This document shows positions 1-12,434 of a stretch of DNA of 64,000 nucleotides, one piece after another. Position 1 is the stretch's first letter, and the number at the start of each line of letters is the position of its first letter. The notes beneath the pieces are model-generated. The model had not been told where the DNA came from and made no database searches. It was given only the letters and a program-made list of their open reading frames with translations. The DNA comes from Biscogniauxia marginata. Its lineage: Eukaryota; Ascomycota; Sordariomycetes; Xylariales; Xylariaceae. The translations under genes were made by a program, and so were the position numbers. The stretch lies in NCBI GenBank assembly GCA_022695795.1, contig MU404057.1, forward strand, positions 372,001-436,000. Direction: 5' to 3'.

Positions 1-2358
1 TTCAACACGATCCGTCCCTCATCTCGACATCTTTGTTCACCATCCCAAAAGAGAAGAATCAGAAAGGTAGATCGCTAGCATCGAGCATATCGGCCTCACT
101 GGTAACCCCCTGTTACTCCCACTGCTTGCCGCTAAAAAGAATGACATGAATGCGAAGAAAGACGGTCGCAGGGCTGGGCAATTATTGGAGGAAACCAATT
201 TTTTTTGAAACACCCTCACTCGGTTCGAAACCGGGCCCGGTCCGAATTGATCCTCTTTCCTGACCGTGAACGGAAGGAGGAATATGATATATTGCCTTCT
301 GGATATGGTCGAAGATCTGTGCTGTTGCTAGTCCCTTGGTTATACTATGTTGTGCCGATGTTGCAATACTCACAATTGATGTTGCAATGGCGCTGAATTG
401 TGGCACCTTCAAGACTTGTCCCTGGGGAAAGGCCAAAAACGATCGTCTATAAGACATGGCTAGTAAATATTTGCTACATAGGTAGTCTCAATCAATACTA
501 ACCGGCCTACTATCTCATCTAGTCACTAAACAGGAAGTTCGCTCTGTATTTCATGGTCTAGGTTGGCATAAACGAATATCCCTAGTCCTAGTGTCTCGCT
601 GGATATTTCGAGTAAATGGCCGGCGATAGGTTGGACAACAATTTCTAAATTTCTCAGAAGCGTTCCTGGATATTTGCACTCTAGATTTTGGGATATAAAA
701 ATCTCTTAGGACAAACCAGTGGGATGGTCATATGTCCATCTCACGAGCTCGAGTCGAGACATTAGTTCTGCTTCTCGTTAATCACCATGAAAGGCAAATC
801 TCGCGTCAGAGATGGAAAGCTGTCAACAAGACGGCTTGTCGTAGCTCGCGCTGTTAACTCCCGTAGGCTGAATCGAACTGGTGGTCATGTAAAGGGGACG
901 GTTAAGCCGCCAAAGGACTTGAAATGGTTTGGCAACCCATGAAAGGCCGTAATAACCTATGCCAACAGCTCATGTATGATTCGATAATCACATCGGAGTT
1001 GTCAAACATGTGAGCTTCTCCAACTCGCCTACTTGTCTGTCAGGCTTTCTCAGACGCCTACCTCGTTACATATGTATAATCTGACTGGCTAGCTGCTGAT
1101 TTCTTCACTTTATCAACATATTATTTCTGATCACCGGTGCTGATTAGCGTTGCCAATAGTAGTCAGCTGTAGCCTTTCGAGTTCTCCACGCGCAGACACG
1201 AACCTCTTTTCGTTCCACAGGATCCTGGTTTATGCAGCTATTGTTTTTTTTTTTAGTTCCCCTGAAGATCCTGGCTATATAGAGTTTACGAAAAACAAAA
1301 AAGGGACTTGTAACTTGAACAACTTTTATTAGTATCAACTAGGGATGTGCTACTCATTGTCTAGGGGGGACGGAGGGGAGGGGGTTGAGACTTCGTCATC
1401 TAATAGATACTGATGAAACAAATTTGCTGCCGCGTCATTTTTGCACAATTCAAGTGGATAACGTCTGCTGGGCAAAAGAGTGGCTCATGTGGGGGAGCGG
1501 CTCAACGACACACACCCCCCGGGGGTGTGAGAGCTATCCTTGCATATTTCGGTCGGTTGTTTCTAGTAGGCCATGATTAGTTGTGAAGTAGAATAACTGC
1601 CAATTAACGACGTGCCGTCCCAACTAGCTGACTTGTAGAAAGATATTTGTGTCGCACACGAAGAGGCGCTTTGACAGGAACACGCAACGCTCATGCTTCG
1701 TGAGGCTTGATGTTGACGAATTAGGGGGTAAGGCTGGCGACAATGATAGGATATGTTGCGCCGCGTTTTGTCTTAGTAACAAGTTACATCATCTTTAACA
1801 GTAATTACAACACTACTTGTCAAGAAAATTAACTCTCCATATAAAGTACTGTTCGCATAGGCCTATTAGTCTTAGGTGCATGAGCCATCGCGTTTCGACC
1901 GGGAATGGGATATGGTATCTAAAGTAGTATGGCCAGGCCCCTCGTCTATGTACACGCACCACCATTACATGCAATCGAGAAGTACAAGTTGCTGTTAATC
2001 AAAACCAGCAAGGCGGGCAGTTGATCCCCATCTCTTAAACCAGATTGTTACGGGGTGGATGGATCATCTATACTTTATTGTCCTGATTTCAAAATGTCGA
2101 GAAGTTCCAGTACTCTAGATTATTTATCTTTGAGTTCTCTTCTCTCTCTATCCCTTTGGATAAATCTACTATTTCGTTGTTTGCAGACTCCCTTTCCTTG
2201 TATCTATTTATGTTATATAGGTACATATATATATTAGTCCCTCGTTGTATAACACCATTGTGCGCGAACCTTTCGTATATTCTTTACTCATCCTCCTGGT
2301 ATCCTGATACCTAACACCTTATTGACTTAGTTTGAGTTTGGGTTTAAAGGCCTCTACT
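1..2358. other. Intergenic, no supported gene
   Basis: I see no reading frame here with both a credible start and protein-like composition; all open frames are short and low in coding character. Notable sequence: an 11-nt T run near 1244-1254, a C/G inverted repeat at 1512-1530 (CACACCCCC against GGGGGTGTG), and an alternating TA stretch near 2223-2235. The TA stretch lies about 125 bp before the ATG of the next gene and could be its TATA region (inference). Confidence 0.6.
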
Positions 2359-3305
2359 ATGTCGTACGCTGATAGATATACCCGGAAACCCGTTACCGAT
2401 GTCTTCACCAACGATACAGACATTGATCGACGACAATGTAAGCGGACGGTTCCCATGAAAGTGCTCCTTCTAGGATGTGGGCGTACAGGAACTGCATGTG
2501 AGTTTTCTTACCCTCGTATCTGTTTCCCCTTTTACATCTAAAGATACATAAATGGGTGGCACAGGATATGGTGTGCTGACAGCAAAATGCAGCTATGAGA
2601 GCAGCGATGAAGCAGCTCGGATTTGTCGACACGTACCACATGATGAACTGCTCTATCGAGAACCCACCCGATGCACTGCTCTGGATGGACGCCCTGAGAG
2701 CAAAATACGACGGAGTTGGGGAGTTCACCCGTAAAGACTGGGACAAGCTTCTTGGCAACGCCCAAGCCGTATGCGACTGGCCCGCCTGTGCATTCACCAA
2801 GGAGTTGATTGAGGCTTACCCGGAGGCAAAAGTCGTGCTTACGGGCCGTGATGTCGACTCGTGGCACGCCTCCACCATGAAGACGGTCTACTGGCGGGTC
2901 ACCGACCCGGAGCTCCGCCTGCTTTCACACTTCAACTGGGCCGCCGGCATGTACTACCCCATGCTCAAGAAGTTCTTCGACACCTTCTTTGAGGGCGACT
3001 TCCCAAACCGGGGCAAGGAGATTTTTACGCGACACTACGAGGAAGTCAAGAGCATGGTCCCCCCTGGGAAGCTGCTCGAATTCCGAGTGCAGGACGGCTG
3101 GGAGCCCCTGTGCAAGTTCTTGGGCGAGAAGGTTCCGGAGGACGCGAAGTTCCCTAATGTCAATGATAACTCTGACTTTGTCACGCGTTCGCGACGGCGC
3201 AACCGACGACAGATGATGAACGTTGCGGCGCAAGGTCTCGAGATCATTGCCTTGGTTGGCATGATTTTGTATTTGATTTTCTACGTGCATATGTCTATGT
3301 TCTAG
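2359..3305 (+). CDS. Sulfotransferase-like P-loop protein with C-terminal membrane anchor
   Basis: Two exons, 2359-2497 and 2593-3305, with a 95-bp intron (GTGAGT donor, GCAG acceptor); product 283 aa. Residues 39-47 read GCGRTGTAS, the P-loop-like nucleotide-binding motif of the fungal sulfotransferase family (Sulfotransfer_4 type), and the splice junction completes its serine. The downstream sequence (KQLGF, VVLTGRDVDSWHAST, then a YEEVKSMVP stretch) follows this family's usual order. Residues about 262-279 form one hydrophobic segment after an Arg-rich stretch, suggesting a tail anchor with the enzyme domain on the cytosolic side (inference). The family is usually annotated as PAPS-dependent sulfotransferase or NAD-binding protein, but substrates are unknown for most fungal members. 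A frame extends upstream through a TTG at 2332; I chose the first ATG, 2359. No functional neighbour is evident. Confidence 0.85.
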
Positions 3306-6300
3306 GACTGTATATACAGAATGAGCGGTCCGGATAATACATATAAGAGAGGGTAGAGGGAGGATGGCGTTCTTGGCGTTCAGTGTCTGTCGCTGGTAGG
3401 AATAAGGTGTTTTCTTCAACTTAAACTACAATTTACCTACGCAGCTACTTGATTAGGTACTTAGCTAGTTTTTTATATAAGCCATTCGATTTATCGATAT
3501 TCAATGCTACGTTCGTCGTATATATTATTGTATACACGATCCTTCTATCATAACTTTTCGTGCAAACCGACCTCATGACGTCGTGGGTGGGCGTTCCTGT
3601 TTCGGCGCATAGAATCTTGGAAGTTTCCCAATATGGCCTTGTTTCAGAAAAACGAGACCCATCACCGAGCCCACTCAGCTGAATAGCTTGTTATTGTAGA
3701 TGGTACATTAGTTAGTTAAGTGGCATGTTGCGTGAGTTAGATTAATTACCTAACTTTGGTTACTTGGTACCTGTGTGCTGTCGCTATCTCTCCTGTCGAT
3801 CCGTGACGCCCCCTATACCCCTGTTGCGGCGGTGGGCTTCAAGGTTATAGCGACGTCAGATCTTCTAAAAATCTGGCAGGTTCAAGATTAAAAATTAATA
3901 CCCGTCATCCTTCCAAGTTAGTACACACAGTAGTTCATTTCGTCGAGCTGCTTAACCAATCCACCTAACTGCTTACTACTTCGGCCTGAGATCGTCAGCG
4001 GATGGGCCCTATTCTATACTACCGCTACCTATTAACCGCAACATTAGCCCTAGCGTTAACATACTGCCCTAGAATGCCACCAGAAAATGGACCTTCTAAC
4101 CCTCCTCCGAGACGCTCGGGGGATCATATGTAGTCGCCTAAGCCTGCCAGGTCGTGTTAGTGTCCAAGAGACTAGGCGGTGATCGGCGCGGCTCCCTCTG
4201 ATCTCAAATCGCTGTCATCCAGTAACTGACTCGATCGCCAGCCTGCAACCAGCAGCACCCAAACAGCCGAGACTACCTACCACTCTTGAATAAGTATACT
4301 ACGGTCCATACGCTGCTCGAATGCTCTCTTCCAGATTGTCTTGCCTGTAATGGTAACGTTAAACTGGTCTTGGTGTGTTTACGCTGCTCAGGGGCACTGG
4401 AGAACATATCTCGAGGCGTCTAATCACTCCGTCCCACTTTATATCTTGTATACTATGCATCGGCAGATAATCCCTGCTGCCCAATCACCACAGTCGGCTT
4501 GCCATCGGTTGTCGGTGCCGTCAAAAGCTGTGAACCCGGTAGCTTGGGACATTAGCCGTGCCAAGACGGCTATCGGACGCCAAATATGCAATCGTATAGC
4601 CGCTGTCACCCCCACTGTCACTATGGAACTCGGTATAGATAAGTATCTACCTACGTACAAACCAACTTTGCACTGCTCCCCATACCCAGGAAACTGTCGT
4701 CTGGCCAATTAGATATTACCCTGTAAGAACCTTATGAAAGAGCTATGAAACTTTTGCAGGCTCGAAAATTCCGTCAATAACTACGGTCTTTTATTGACTC
4801 CGATCTTGAAGTTGGTCGTAGTATTTGAGTACTAATTTTCGACCCCATGTTAAATAGGTATACACCACGGCCATAAGTTGGCAAGAGAAGTTAGTAACTT
4901 AACCGTCTGATAGGTCATTCAGAATGTTCCTGTTTCGTTGCCAAGAACCCCGATAATTTCCCAGTCATTCCCATTCTCACGTTAATCTGTGCTTATAATG
5001 GATTGTTCAAGGTTGGATCGTTTCCTCTTGAGTGTACTTCGTATATCCATGTAGAAGAAGCCGGAAGTGCGCCCGCCTTCGCCACTCCCGTCGATCTCCT
5101 TAAGTTGGTAATCACTTCTAATTACATGTGGCACGTCCTTGAAAAACGCATCTCGTGCCATACAAAGATCGACTTTCTAGGTCAGGAATTGAACCATTGA
5201 CTGATCCCGTTCTATAAGGCGGCTTAGAGAGGATAGTTAAAATAAAGTATGAAGTTCAAACCATCAAGCAGATTCCGGGACTTTAACCACGTGCAAATCT
5301 ATGTCCATCTATTCTGCCATATGATATAATTCAAAGACGGAAATTACTTATTTTTTTTTTCGCTTTCATTCTCCCGAGGCATCACGTCGCACAGCATATA
5401 TGCACTCGGGGAAGCGGGTTGTCCCTATCAACCCATCCATGGCTTAAGGGCTGGTGGCTTGGGGCTTGTGTAAAGTGAGGATTGCACTAATCTAGTTAAT
5501 TCGGGCTACCACTCGTTTAGCTGTAGATACGCAGATGCGATCGTCGTATCTTGAGAAGCTATGTCTCCGGCAAGCCGCCCGGCCGTACCAAAGATGATCC
5601 AGCAGCGGCCCATGGAACAGCTAACAGTGACAGAAACAGATATGATGCATGGAAACCTGACATCCACTATCTCAACCATGGGGTATTTTTAGTCATTAGA
5701 ACCGTGGAGATTTGAAAGAAATATATCATCGACTAAACTTGAAAGTGAGTAGATAGACTAGCAACGAATAAATACGTAAGTATCCCACAATTTACACCAT
5801 GGGCTTACGTGTAGTAACTCATTCTAGTGCCATCCCGATTCTACTTCCATTAGATAAGCCCTCAACGTTAGGACTCACATAACTCGAATGCGGCTGCTGA
5901 TGAGATCGGTCAATAAGCTAGATACCCATCCCACCACCTACTAAACGCCTCGCTTGTACAGACTAGAGCGTTAATTATTCCCACCGTTGGGATATGCAGC
6001 CCTGGATGAGATGGATCCTTACCCCTGGCTCCCCTGGCTCCCCCCTTTTCTTTCATAAAGTCATAACTTGGGCGACGCGCGGTCGCATACATATTGTGGG
6101 CCTCTCCGATCCTCGTTCTTTATAAACCCAGAGGGCTTGGCATTTCATGGGGATAGCAACATTGGCTGTTCGGAGCACGATGAGAAACGCACATGACGAC
6201 ACCTTTGAGCTACATTGAGGCAACAATGCTATTCTGGTCAGGTTTCGTATCGAAAAACTACTTCCACTTTTCTTTGTCTGCCAAGACAGAACGATTACAG

Positions 6301-6605
6301 ATGGGTTAGTATTGCTGTGATAGAAAGCTGCGCGGCAGCTTGTCCTGGTATATTGCTCTTCTCAGCTTAAACACCTTCGATTTTGAATTCCCCATTCTGG
6401 CTTCTCTTCACTCGTTACAACTCCCATTGCCGCATTGCTACGCAGTCGTAGTCGTGTTTCATGCCTCTTTTTGTGTGTTTCATCTTCTTAAGCTTCTATA
6501 CATTCTTTAATATTATATTAGTCTCAGTATTCCTCTAGTCTCACTTCTCCTACCCTCCTCTTACCCTTTTCCCCTCGTTATCAGTTCTAGTGCAGAATAA
6601 ATACC
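3306..6605. other. Long intergenic region with promoter-like tract at its 3' end
   Basis: No gene is supported in 3.3 kb. Candidate frames at 4350-4712 (+) and 4439-4708 (-) lie on each other's complement and lack motifs. A 10-nt T run lies near 5351-5360. A short direct repeat of CTGGCTCCC lies near 6025-6044. The last 80 bp before the MFS gene (about 6525-6590) are strongly pyrimidine-rich (CTCACTTCTCCTACCCTCCTC), a common fungal core-promoter feature, so transcription probably starts there. Confidence 0.55.
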
Positions 6606-8505
6606 ATGGGAAAGACAACTACGGTGACGGGCCATGCTAGAACGACTTCCATCAACCTCCCAGGGAGCGGGAAGCGGCTCCCGGGACCCGACGACTCTGA
6701 CGACTTCGAAGACCCCAAATCCCGCCCAGATACACCACCGAAGCGAGAACCGCCAGTGACATGGATGTCACTTCCCAGGAAGGACCAACTAATGATTCTA
6801 TTTATTTCTCGACTCGTCGATTTCCTACAAGTCGCCTCCTTGCAGGCCTACGTCTTCTACCAGCTTAAGAGTTTCGACAATTCGCTATCAGATGCCGAGA
6901 TCTCGAGCCAAGCAGGTCTCCTGCAGGGCGCCTTCACTGGTGCGCAGGTTCTCACAGCATTTCTCTGGGGCAAGGCTGCAGACGCCAGTTGGTGTGGACG
7001 GAAGAATGTTCTTATCATCGGGCTTTTCGGGACTGCCATCTCGTGCCTGGGATATGGGTTCGCGACTAGTTTCTGGGCGGCCGCGTTCTGGCGTGTCGCC
7101 GGCGGTGGAATCAACGGCACTGTCGGGATTATGTGAGTACTGCCAACTTGATATAAGGGGGAAAAGCATATGAGCTTACAGATGCTAGCCGTACAATGAT
7201 TGCCGAGATCACCGTCGAGAGGAAGTACCAGTCGAGAGCGTTCCTGATCCTGCCTATTAGTTTTAGTGTGGCCAGCACATTAGGACCTCGTGAGTAGCCT
7301 CGTTTTGAATTGGAGGATGTTATGAATGCTAATGTTGCTATAGTGATGGGTGGTTTGTTGGCAGATCCTGCTACGACTCTTCCCGGTCTCTTTGGCGAGG
7401 GCGCCGTCTGGGGATTCAAGTGGATTGAGAGCTACCCCTATGCGCTCCCCAGTATTTTAAACGCCATCACCCTGACCCTAGCCGGATCCGCCGTTTTCTT
7501 CGCGCTTGAAGAGGTAATGTTTCACGCTTTCTAGCATTTTCTGCGTAGTGCTTATAGATGTAGACATCAAAAAAGAGGAAAATGAAATTTGACGCCGGTT
7601 TATACGTCGTTAGCCGGATAAAGCAGTTTGTTTTACGAAGACCTGCCAACGAAGGGTATTCGAAGCTTCAGGCGTGGGATTCATTAGATAGTCAAATGGT
7701 GGACACTATGCAGGAGAAAAGCGAGGTTCCAGTAGTGCAGACCCCGGGCAAGCGTCCGAAAAGATCGTTGCCGTTCAGATATGTGTGGATGCGAAATGTT
7801 ATCTTCACTCTAGTTACGGAAGCATTTTTCGATTTTCAGCTCGGTACTTTCACCAACCTTTGGACTCTATTCCTCTCTAGCCCCCGAGCCACGCCGGAAG
7901 AGGCCGCCGTACGTTCGCTCCCTTGGGTATTCACAGGAGGTTTGGGTATGCCCGCAGCCACTGTCGGTGTCGCTACGTCTATTCTTGGTGTACTAGGTAT
8001 GGTTCTGCAGATCTTCGCCTACCCGCCTATACATGCACGACTCGGCACCCTTCGTGGCTTTAGATACTTCATGCCGCTCTTCGCCGTCGCCTACTTCCTC
8101 GCCCCCTACCTCGCTGTTCTGCCCTCTACAACGGAAAGTCCCGCGCCCGCGTCTGGCCCGTCTATCTGGATGTATATGACGATAGTACAGGTATTCCAGG
8201 TCATGGCCCGGACGGTCACGCTACCCGCCAGCATAATCCTGTTGAACAATTGCAGCCCGCACCCGAGTGTATTGGGATTGGTGCACGGTTTGGGACAGAG
8301 TGTATCTGCAGGCTTCCGAACCGTCGGCCCGGTGGTAGGTGGTTGGTGGTATGGAGCAAGTCTGGAGAGCGGAATGGTCGGTGCTAGCTGGTGGGCTGTT
8401 GCTGGAATCGCGGCACTGGGGTGCGGAGCATCCTTGCTGATATACGAGGGAAGCGGGCATGAGATCTTGCTTGAGGATGAAGATGATGAAAAGCTCAATG
8501 GATAG
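6606..8505 (+). CDS. MFS transporter, 12-TM type
   Basis: Four exons, 6606-7132, 7189-7289, 7344-7513 and 7564-8505, with introns of 56, 54 and 50 bp; product 579 aa. The start ATG lies in a good context (ACCATGG). A hydrophilic N-terminus of about 55 aa rich in Pro, Asp and Lys precedes the first membrane helix (QLMILFISRLVDFLQ). Residues 122-134 (GKAADASWCGRKN) match MFS motif A in the loop between TM2 and TM3. A long charged cytosolic loop (about residues 266-330, with KRPKRSLPF) separates the two six-helix halves, and the C-terminus is acidic. It resembles the fungal YCR023C-like group of drug:proton antiporter-type carriers. Substrate cannot be read from the sequence. It sits alone between long gaps; a hairpin at 8665-8717 lies 160 bp after the stop. 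Confidence 0.88.
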
Positions 8506-10424
8506 ACATCTATATTGTATTATAGAGGGGTTGGTTGGTTACGGGTCGGTATAATACTCATTGTATATATGTAGCTTATAGAGTACATACATGGACATAA
8601 ATGCATTTAAGCCAATAGTTGCAGGCCCAAGTTTTATTTGCGTGAAGGTGTTCAATTTCTCGGTGTTCAGGACACTCATATTTGATTGTCTTCACTTATG
8701 AAGACTCAAATCTGAACGCCATGGGAATAATCTCTCATTATAGACTTGAGCCACTAATCACATATATTCGGATATTCTTTTTGAACGGCGTTGGACTTTA
8801 GTGTCAGCTTCTATGCTATTATCTATAGTCTATTCGTACCAAGCTCGCTACTTTTTGATCCATGCGCTAGGCTCTTTTTTCTCCCTGTATGAACACGACG
8901 TGGGAATACTGTCCGTTACGGCACCTCTATCTGCTTCGGTGATGATCACGCATCCTCTGTACCAGCAAATGTTGTTTGTTGTATATTTGCAATCCACTTC
9001 CTGGACTGCATTGATGGTTATTTACTTATGTAAAACATCAACGATAAACCGTCGAGAGTTTTTTTTTTCTCTCATAAGGACAACGTAATTTTGACAACTT
9101 TAACCTTGCGATTACACAAATTTGCTTGATACAGAATGAGGTGCTGCGGGTGTTTCAAGGTTCAAATATATATAAAGAAAAGAAAGTCAAAGAAAAGGGC
9201 GAGCTGTCAGACCGGGGAGCAACTATGTGTCACCCGCTAGATCGGCAGATCCTGATACATGATGCCGAAGCCGAAAGCGTTTCAAGATGCGCAGTCATGG
9301 AACGCGACGTGTGATGACTGCACATATGGAATTAATAAGCCCTAAATGATGCCATAGTGCTTACAATGACATATCCATGCCGGTCAGATATCTTGATGCA
9401 TCGTAAGTAATCCTGTTCGTATCCTTCATTATAGACAAATCTGCGCTACTGGTTACTGCTCAAATGTCCCCACCCTTGATCATGAAGCTAGAGATGCTTA
9501 AGAGTATGATGTATATATCTTCCATTAAGTGAAATAGATAAATGGTCAACTGGGCAGGTTCCTTTCTCTTCACTCCTGCTATCTTATTTTTCTTCTTTTC
9601 AACGACGAGGTCTTTATATTTTGTAGAACTATTTTACCTGTACACTTTCCCCATCGTTCTTGTTTAGTTGGAGATAGACTCTCGAAAGCGCAGCTCTAGA
9701 ATATATTGTTCTGCATACCTCCAACTTTGCATCTTGCATTGATAGATTTGACCTCTCTGCCTCCCTGTCAGCCTTGCTCTTAGGATGATGTTCATCGTCG
9801 ATCACTTACCAGGCAGACGGTATCGAACCTTGTGGGGATTTGTATAGCCAAGGCTTGGCTGATAGACTAGGTATGAGCTCTACGCGGGAGATCTGCCGAT
9901 GATGCCGTGATCATGTAAATCACGGGCTATCCCGTATAAGTTGGTGCACTCAAAGTTTTTGGAAGCATAATCTGTAGTATCGTCTGAATACCTAGGGTTT
10001 GATGCAGTTGTTCTCAAGGCTCAGCGCAAGCGGTAAGCTCGGATTCTATGTCCGGCTAGGATAATACCTAATTTGATGATGCCTCCGGAGTTAACTTACC
10101 CGAAAGCGACGGATCTTAACATTGCCGATTTGCAATAGTACACAGTATAATTATTAATAGGCAAGTCTGTAGATGACCCGGGAGAACAGTGTATATTCGT
10201 CAGCTCGCTCTCTCGCTCTCCACATCGGATTTAAGATGGAATTCAATCTCAGAATTATCATTGGACGTTCTTACGAGGATGTTACTTGTGTATGGGGCAA
10301 CTAAACCTACGTAGGGAGGGGTGTATCATATGAAGAGATCGAATCCCCGCCGTGCTATCTAGTAACACAAAAACGAGACATATACCTAATTTACTCCCAG
10401 CTGAACTACCTACGGCTTAACATT
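8506..10424. other. Intergenic region
   Basis: No gene supported. It contains the compound hairpin at 8665-8717 (listed separately), a T run near 9059-9069, and a CT-repeat tract near 10203-10220 about 200 bp before the SDR start. Open frames at 8801-9088 and 9126-9314 lack motifs and, in the first case, an ATG at the start. Confidence 0.55.
8665..8717 (+). repeat. Compound hairpin downstream of MFS gene
   Basis: Three consecutive stems nest exactly: GTTCAG (8665-8670) with CTGAAC (8712-8717), ATTTGA (8680-8685) with TCAAAT (8706-8711), and GTCTTCA (8688-8694) with TGAAGAC (8699-8705). The loop is CTTA. One 9-nt and one 2-nt bulge lie on the 5' side only. It starts 160 bp after the MFS stop codon, so it may lie in the 3' UTR (inference). 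Confidence 0.6.
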
Positions 10425-11374
10425 ATGGCAGCAGATAAAACGATTCTCTTAATTACTGGCGGTAAGTCGCGCTCTGTTGAACGGCGGCATATCGAACTTT
10501 AATTGTAACCGATATATTGACGGGTTCTTCAGGCAACACTGGTCTTGGTCTGGAAGCTGTCAAAGCACTGTACAAGACGGACTCCTCTTTCGAGATCATT
10601 ATCGGGTGCCGTACTATTTCGAAGGGTGAAGCCGCGATTGAGGGCCTGAAGAAGGAGATCCCACAGTCCCCATCTACCCTCAGCACGCTCCAGGTGGACC
10701 TGTCCTCGGACAGCTCGCTGGAGAAGGCGGTCGAAACCATCACCTCTAATTATGGCCGCCTGGACGTCTTGATCAACAATGGCGGGGCAGGCTTCGATTC
10801 CGAGGTCCGCAAGGGGAAAATGACCCTACGAGAGGCTTTTAACGCCTCCTGGGATACTAACGTGTCTGGCACCCAAGTCCTCACGACCCTATCTATACCG
10901 CTGCTCATAAAGTCGGCCAATCCACGTCTGATGTTCGTCACGAGCGGGACTAGCACGCTTACAGAGACGGAGCGCACGGACATCCCCGCGCTGGCGCGCA
11001 TCAACAGTTCGTCTCCTGCCGGGTGGCCGAAACCCCCATTCGGGATGGAAGTTACGGCGTATAGGAGTGCGAAGACTGGATTAAATATGGTCATGCGCGA
11101 GTGGCACCGTATTCTCCTGAATGACGGGGTGAAGGTGTGGGGCATATCACCGGGCTTTCTAGCAACCGGCCTCGGTGGCATAGGGGTTGACACACTAAAG
11201 CAGGTGAGCTTCGGATAACTTATTTCGCTCTCTCCGTACGACATGTGCTGATATTAGTAGATGGGAGCCCTAGATCCCTCGGTGGGTGGCAATTTCATCA
11301 GAGACGTTGTTCAGGGCAAGCGGGATCAGGATGTGGGCAAGGTCATTAGAGCGAACATGATCCAGCCTTGGTAG
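10425..11374 (+). CDS. Short-chain dehydrogenase/reductase (SDR)
   Basis: Three exons, 10425-10461, 10533-11203 and 11261-11374, with introns of 71 and 57 bp; product 273 aa. The first exon codes only 12 residues, and the first junction restores the cofactor motif TGGNTGLG (residues 11-18, TGxxxGxG of classical SDRs). LINNGG (about 93-97) is the variant NNAG motif. The catalytic residues are Ser150 (VTSGTS), Tyr189 and Lys193 (YRSAK). SPGFLATGL follows, as in classical SDRs, where it positions the cofactor's nicotinamide. The family oxidises or reduces alcohols and ketones with NAD(P)H. There is no Arg pair just after the glycine motif to settle cofactor choice, and the substrate is unknown. 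Length fits the family (250-280 aa). Confidence 0.88.
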
Positions 11375-12434
11375 ATGCAGGCCATATGGAATCGATAGAA
11401 TATGCTTATTTATCACGTATCTAAAAAGCTATCTGGGCCGATTCCTCAGATATGATATATTGGATACCCTTTCGTCGATATTCATTATCTCAACCTTTTG
11501 TAACTCGGACTGAGTACGGTTAGGAATAGGGCCTGTAGAACGGTCTTTAGAACGACCTACTAATAGCAAATCAAAAGGTGGCAGTAACTTTCTACGGCTT
11601 CTACACGAAATGTCTTGATGTCTCGGACGATCATTGCTTGTTTTTACTGATCAGGTTTCAGCATCGCCATTTATGAACGTATCTTGACATAGGGATGAGG
11701 AAAAAGCAAATGATCGTACGTATTGAGACACGCCCTTGTCTCCTCTCATGCAGCCGGCTTAATACCCTATCTTCATGATAAATATCCACACAGCTAGCTT
11801 GGAGCCACCTCTAGCTTGGGGTAATGCCGTGCTGCCCATGGTCAAGGTCGTTTTGAGCTTGTGAACGTATCGATTTTGCTGTTTCCGGTGCAGGGATGCG
11901 ACAGTGAAGGGCGTGGCAGGAGTCGCTGCTGTGGCTGGTGGCGCTTCTTTGATGCTCCGGGATGTCGAAAAGGTCTTGGAATCGGAGCTTCCCTGTGTCA
12001 CCTCGCTCCTAGAAGATAGCGTGAGGGACTACGTAGAGGGCTTCGCTAAAGTGCCATAGTGTACTCACAGCACCTCGATTCTTCCAGTCTTTTGTCTTGA
12101 TGCCTGGAACAAGGCAATTGTTGGAGAAGAGTCTATTCCTTGTTCAGCTCTTTGAACCCAAATTGCAACGTCGGATTAGTACCACATCATTCTTACTCTA
12201 TGTTATTGTTCATGATACTATTAATAGGTATACCCTTGCCTCAGCAACCTGCCGGAAGTGTATAAAGTTTACGGCTTGACCACGTCCATGAGTGAAAATG
12301 ACTGCCTGACAGACGATCTAAGCCCCTTCAATAATCACCATAGCAACAAGCAACCAGGAATTTCTGTGCAATACGATAAGGACTAGTACTAGCAAACATT
12401 ATCCTGGTTTACAAGGTAAGTTGTATTCATAACC
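11375..12434. other. Intergenic region with a possible exon remnant
   Basis: Apart from the possible coding fragment at 11895-12059 (listed separately), no gene is supported. The opposite strand of that stretch also has an 80-codon frame (11759-12001), but its start is not compelling and its composition is Thr/Ala-rich. Confidence 0.5.
11895..12059 (+). pseudogene. Possible orphan exon or gene remnant
   Basis: A short frame of 54 codons plus stop follows a good acceptor (GGTGCAG at 11887-11893). It begins Asp-Ala-Thr-Val-Lys and reads GVAGVAAVAGGASLMLRDVE, then VLESELPCVTSLLEDSVRDY. It looks like a hydrophobic helix followed by an amphipathic helix. I find no clear 5' exon with a matching phase: the upstream stretch ending at GTCAAG before GTCGTT is only a weak candidate donor. 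It may be the tail of a decayed gene. Identity unknown. Confidence 0.25.

Noticed and set aside
4350..4712. Possible gene of about 120 codons
   Set aside because: No motif, no good start context, and an equally long frame on the other strand; composition is not protein-like.
8801..9088. Hydrophobic 95-codon frame
   Set aside because: It lacks an ATG at the start and lies in AT-rich sequence, where hydrophobic codons are common by chance.
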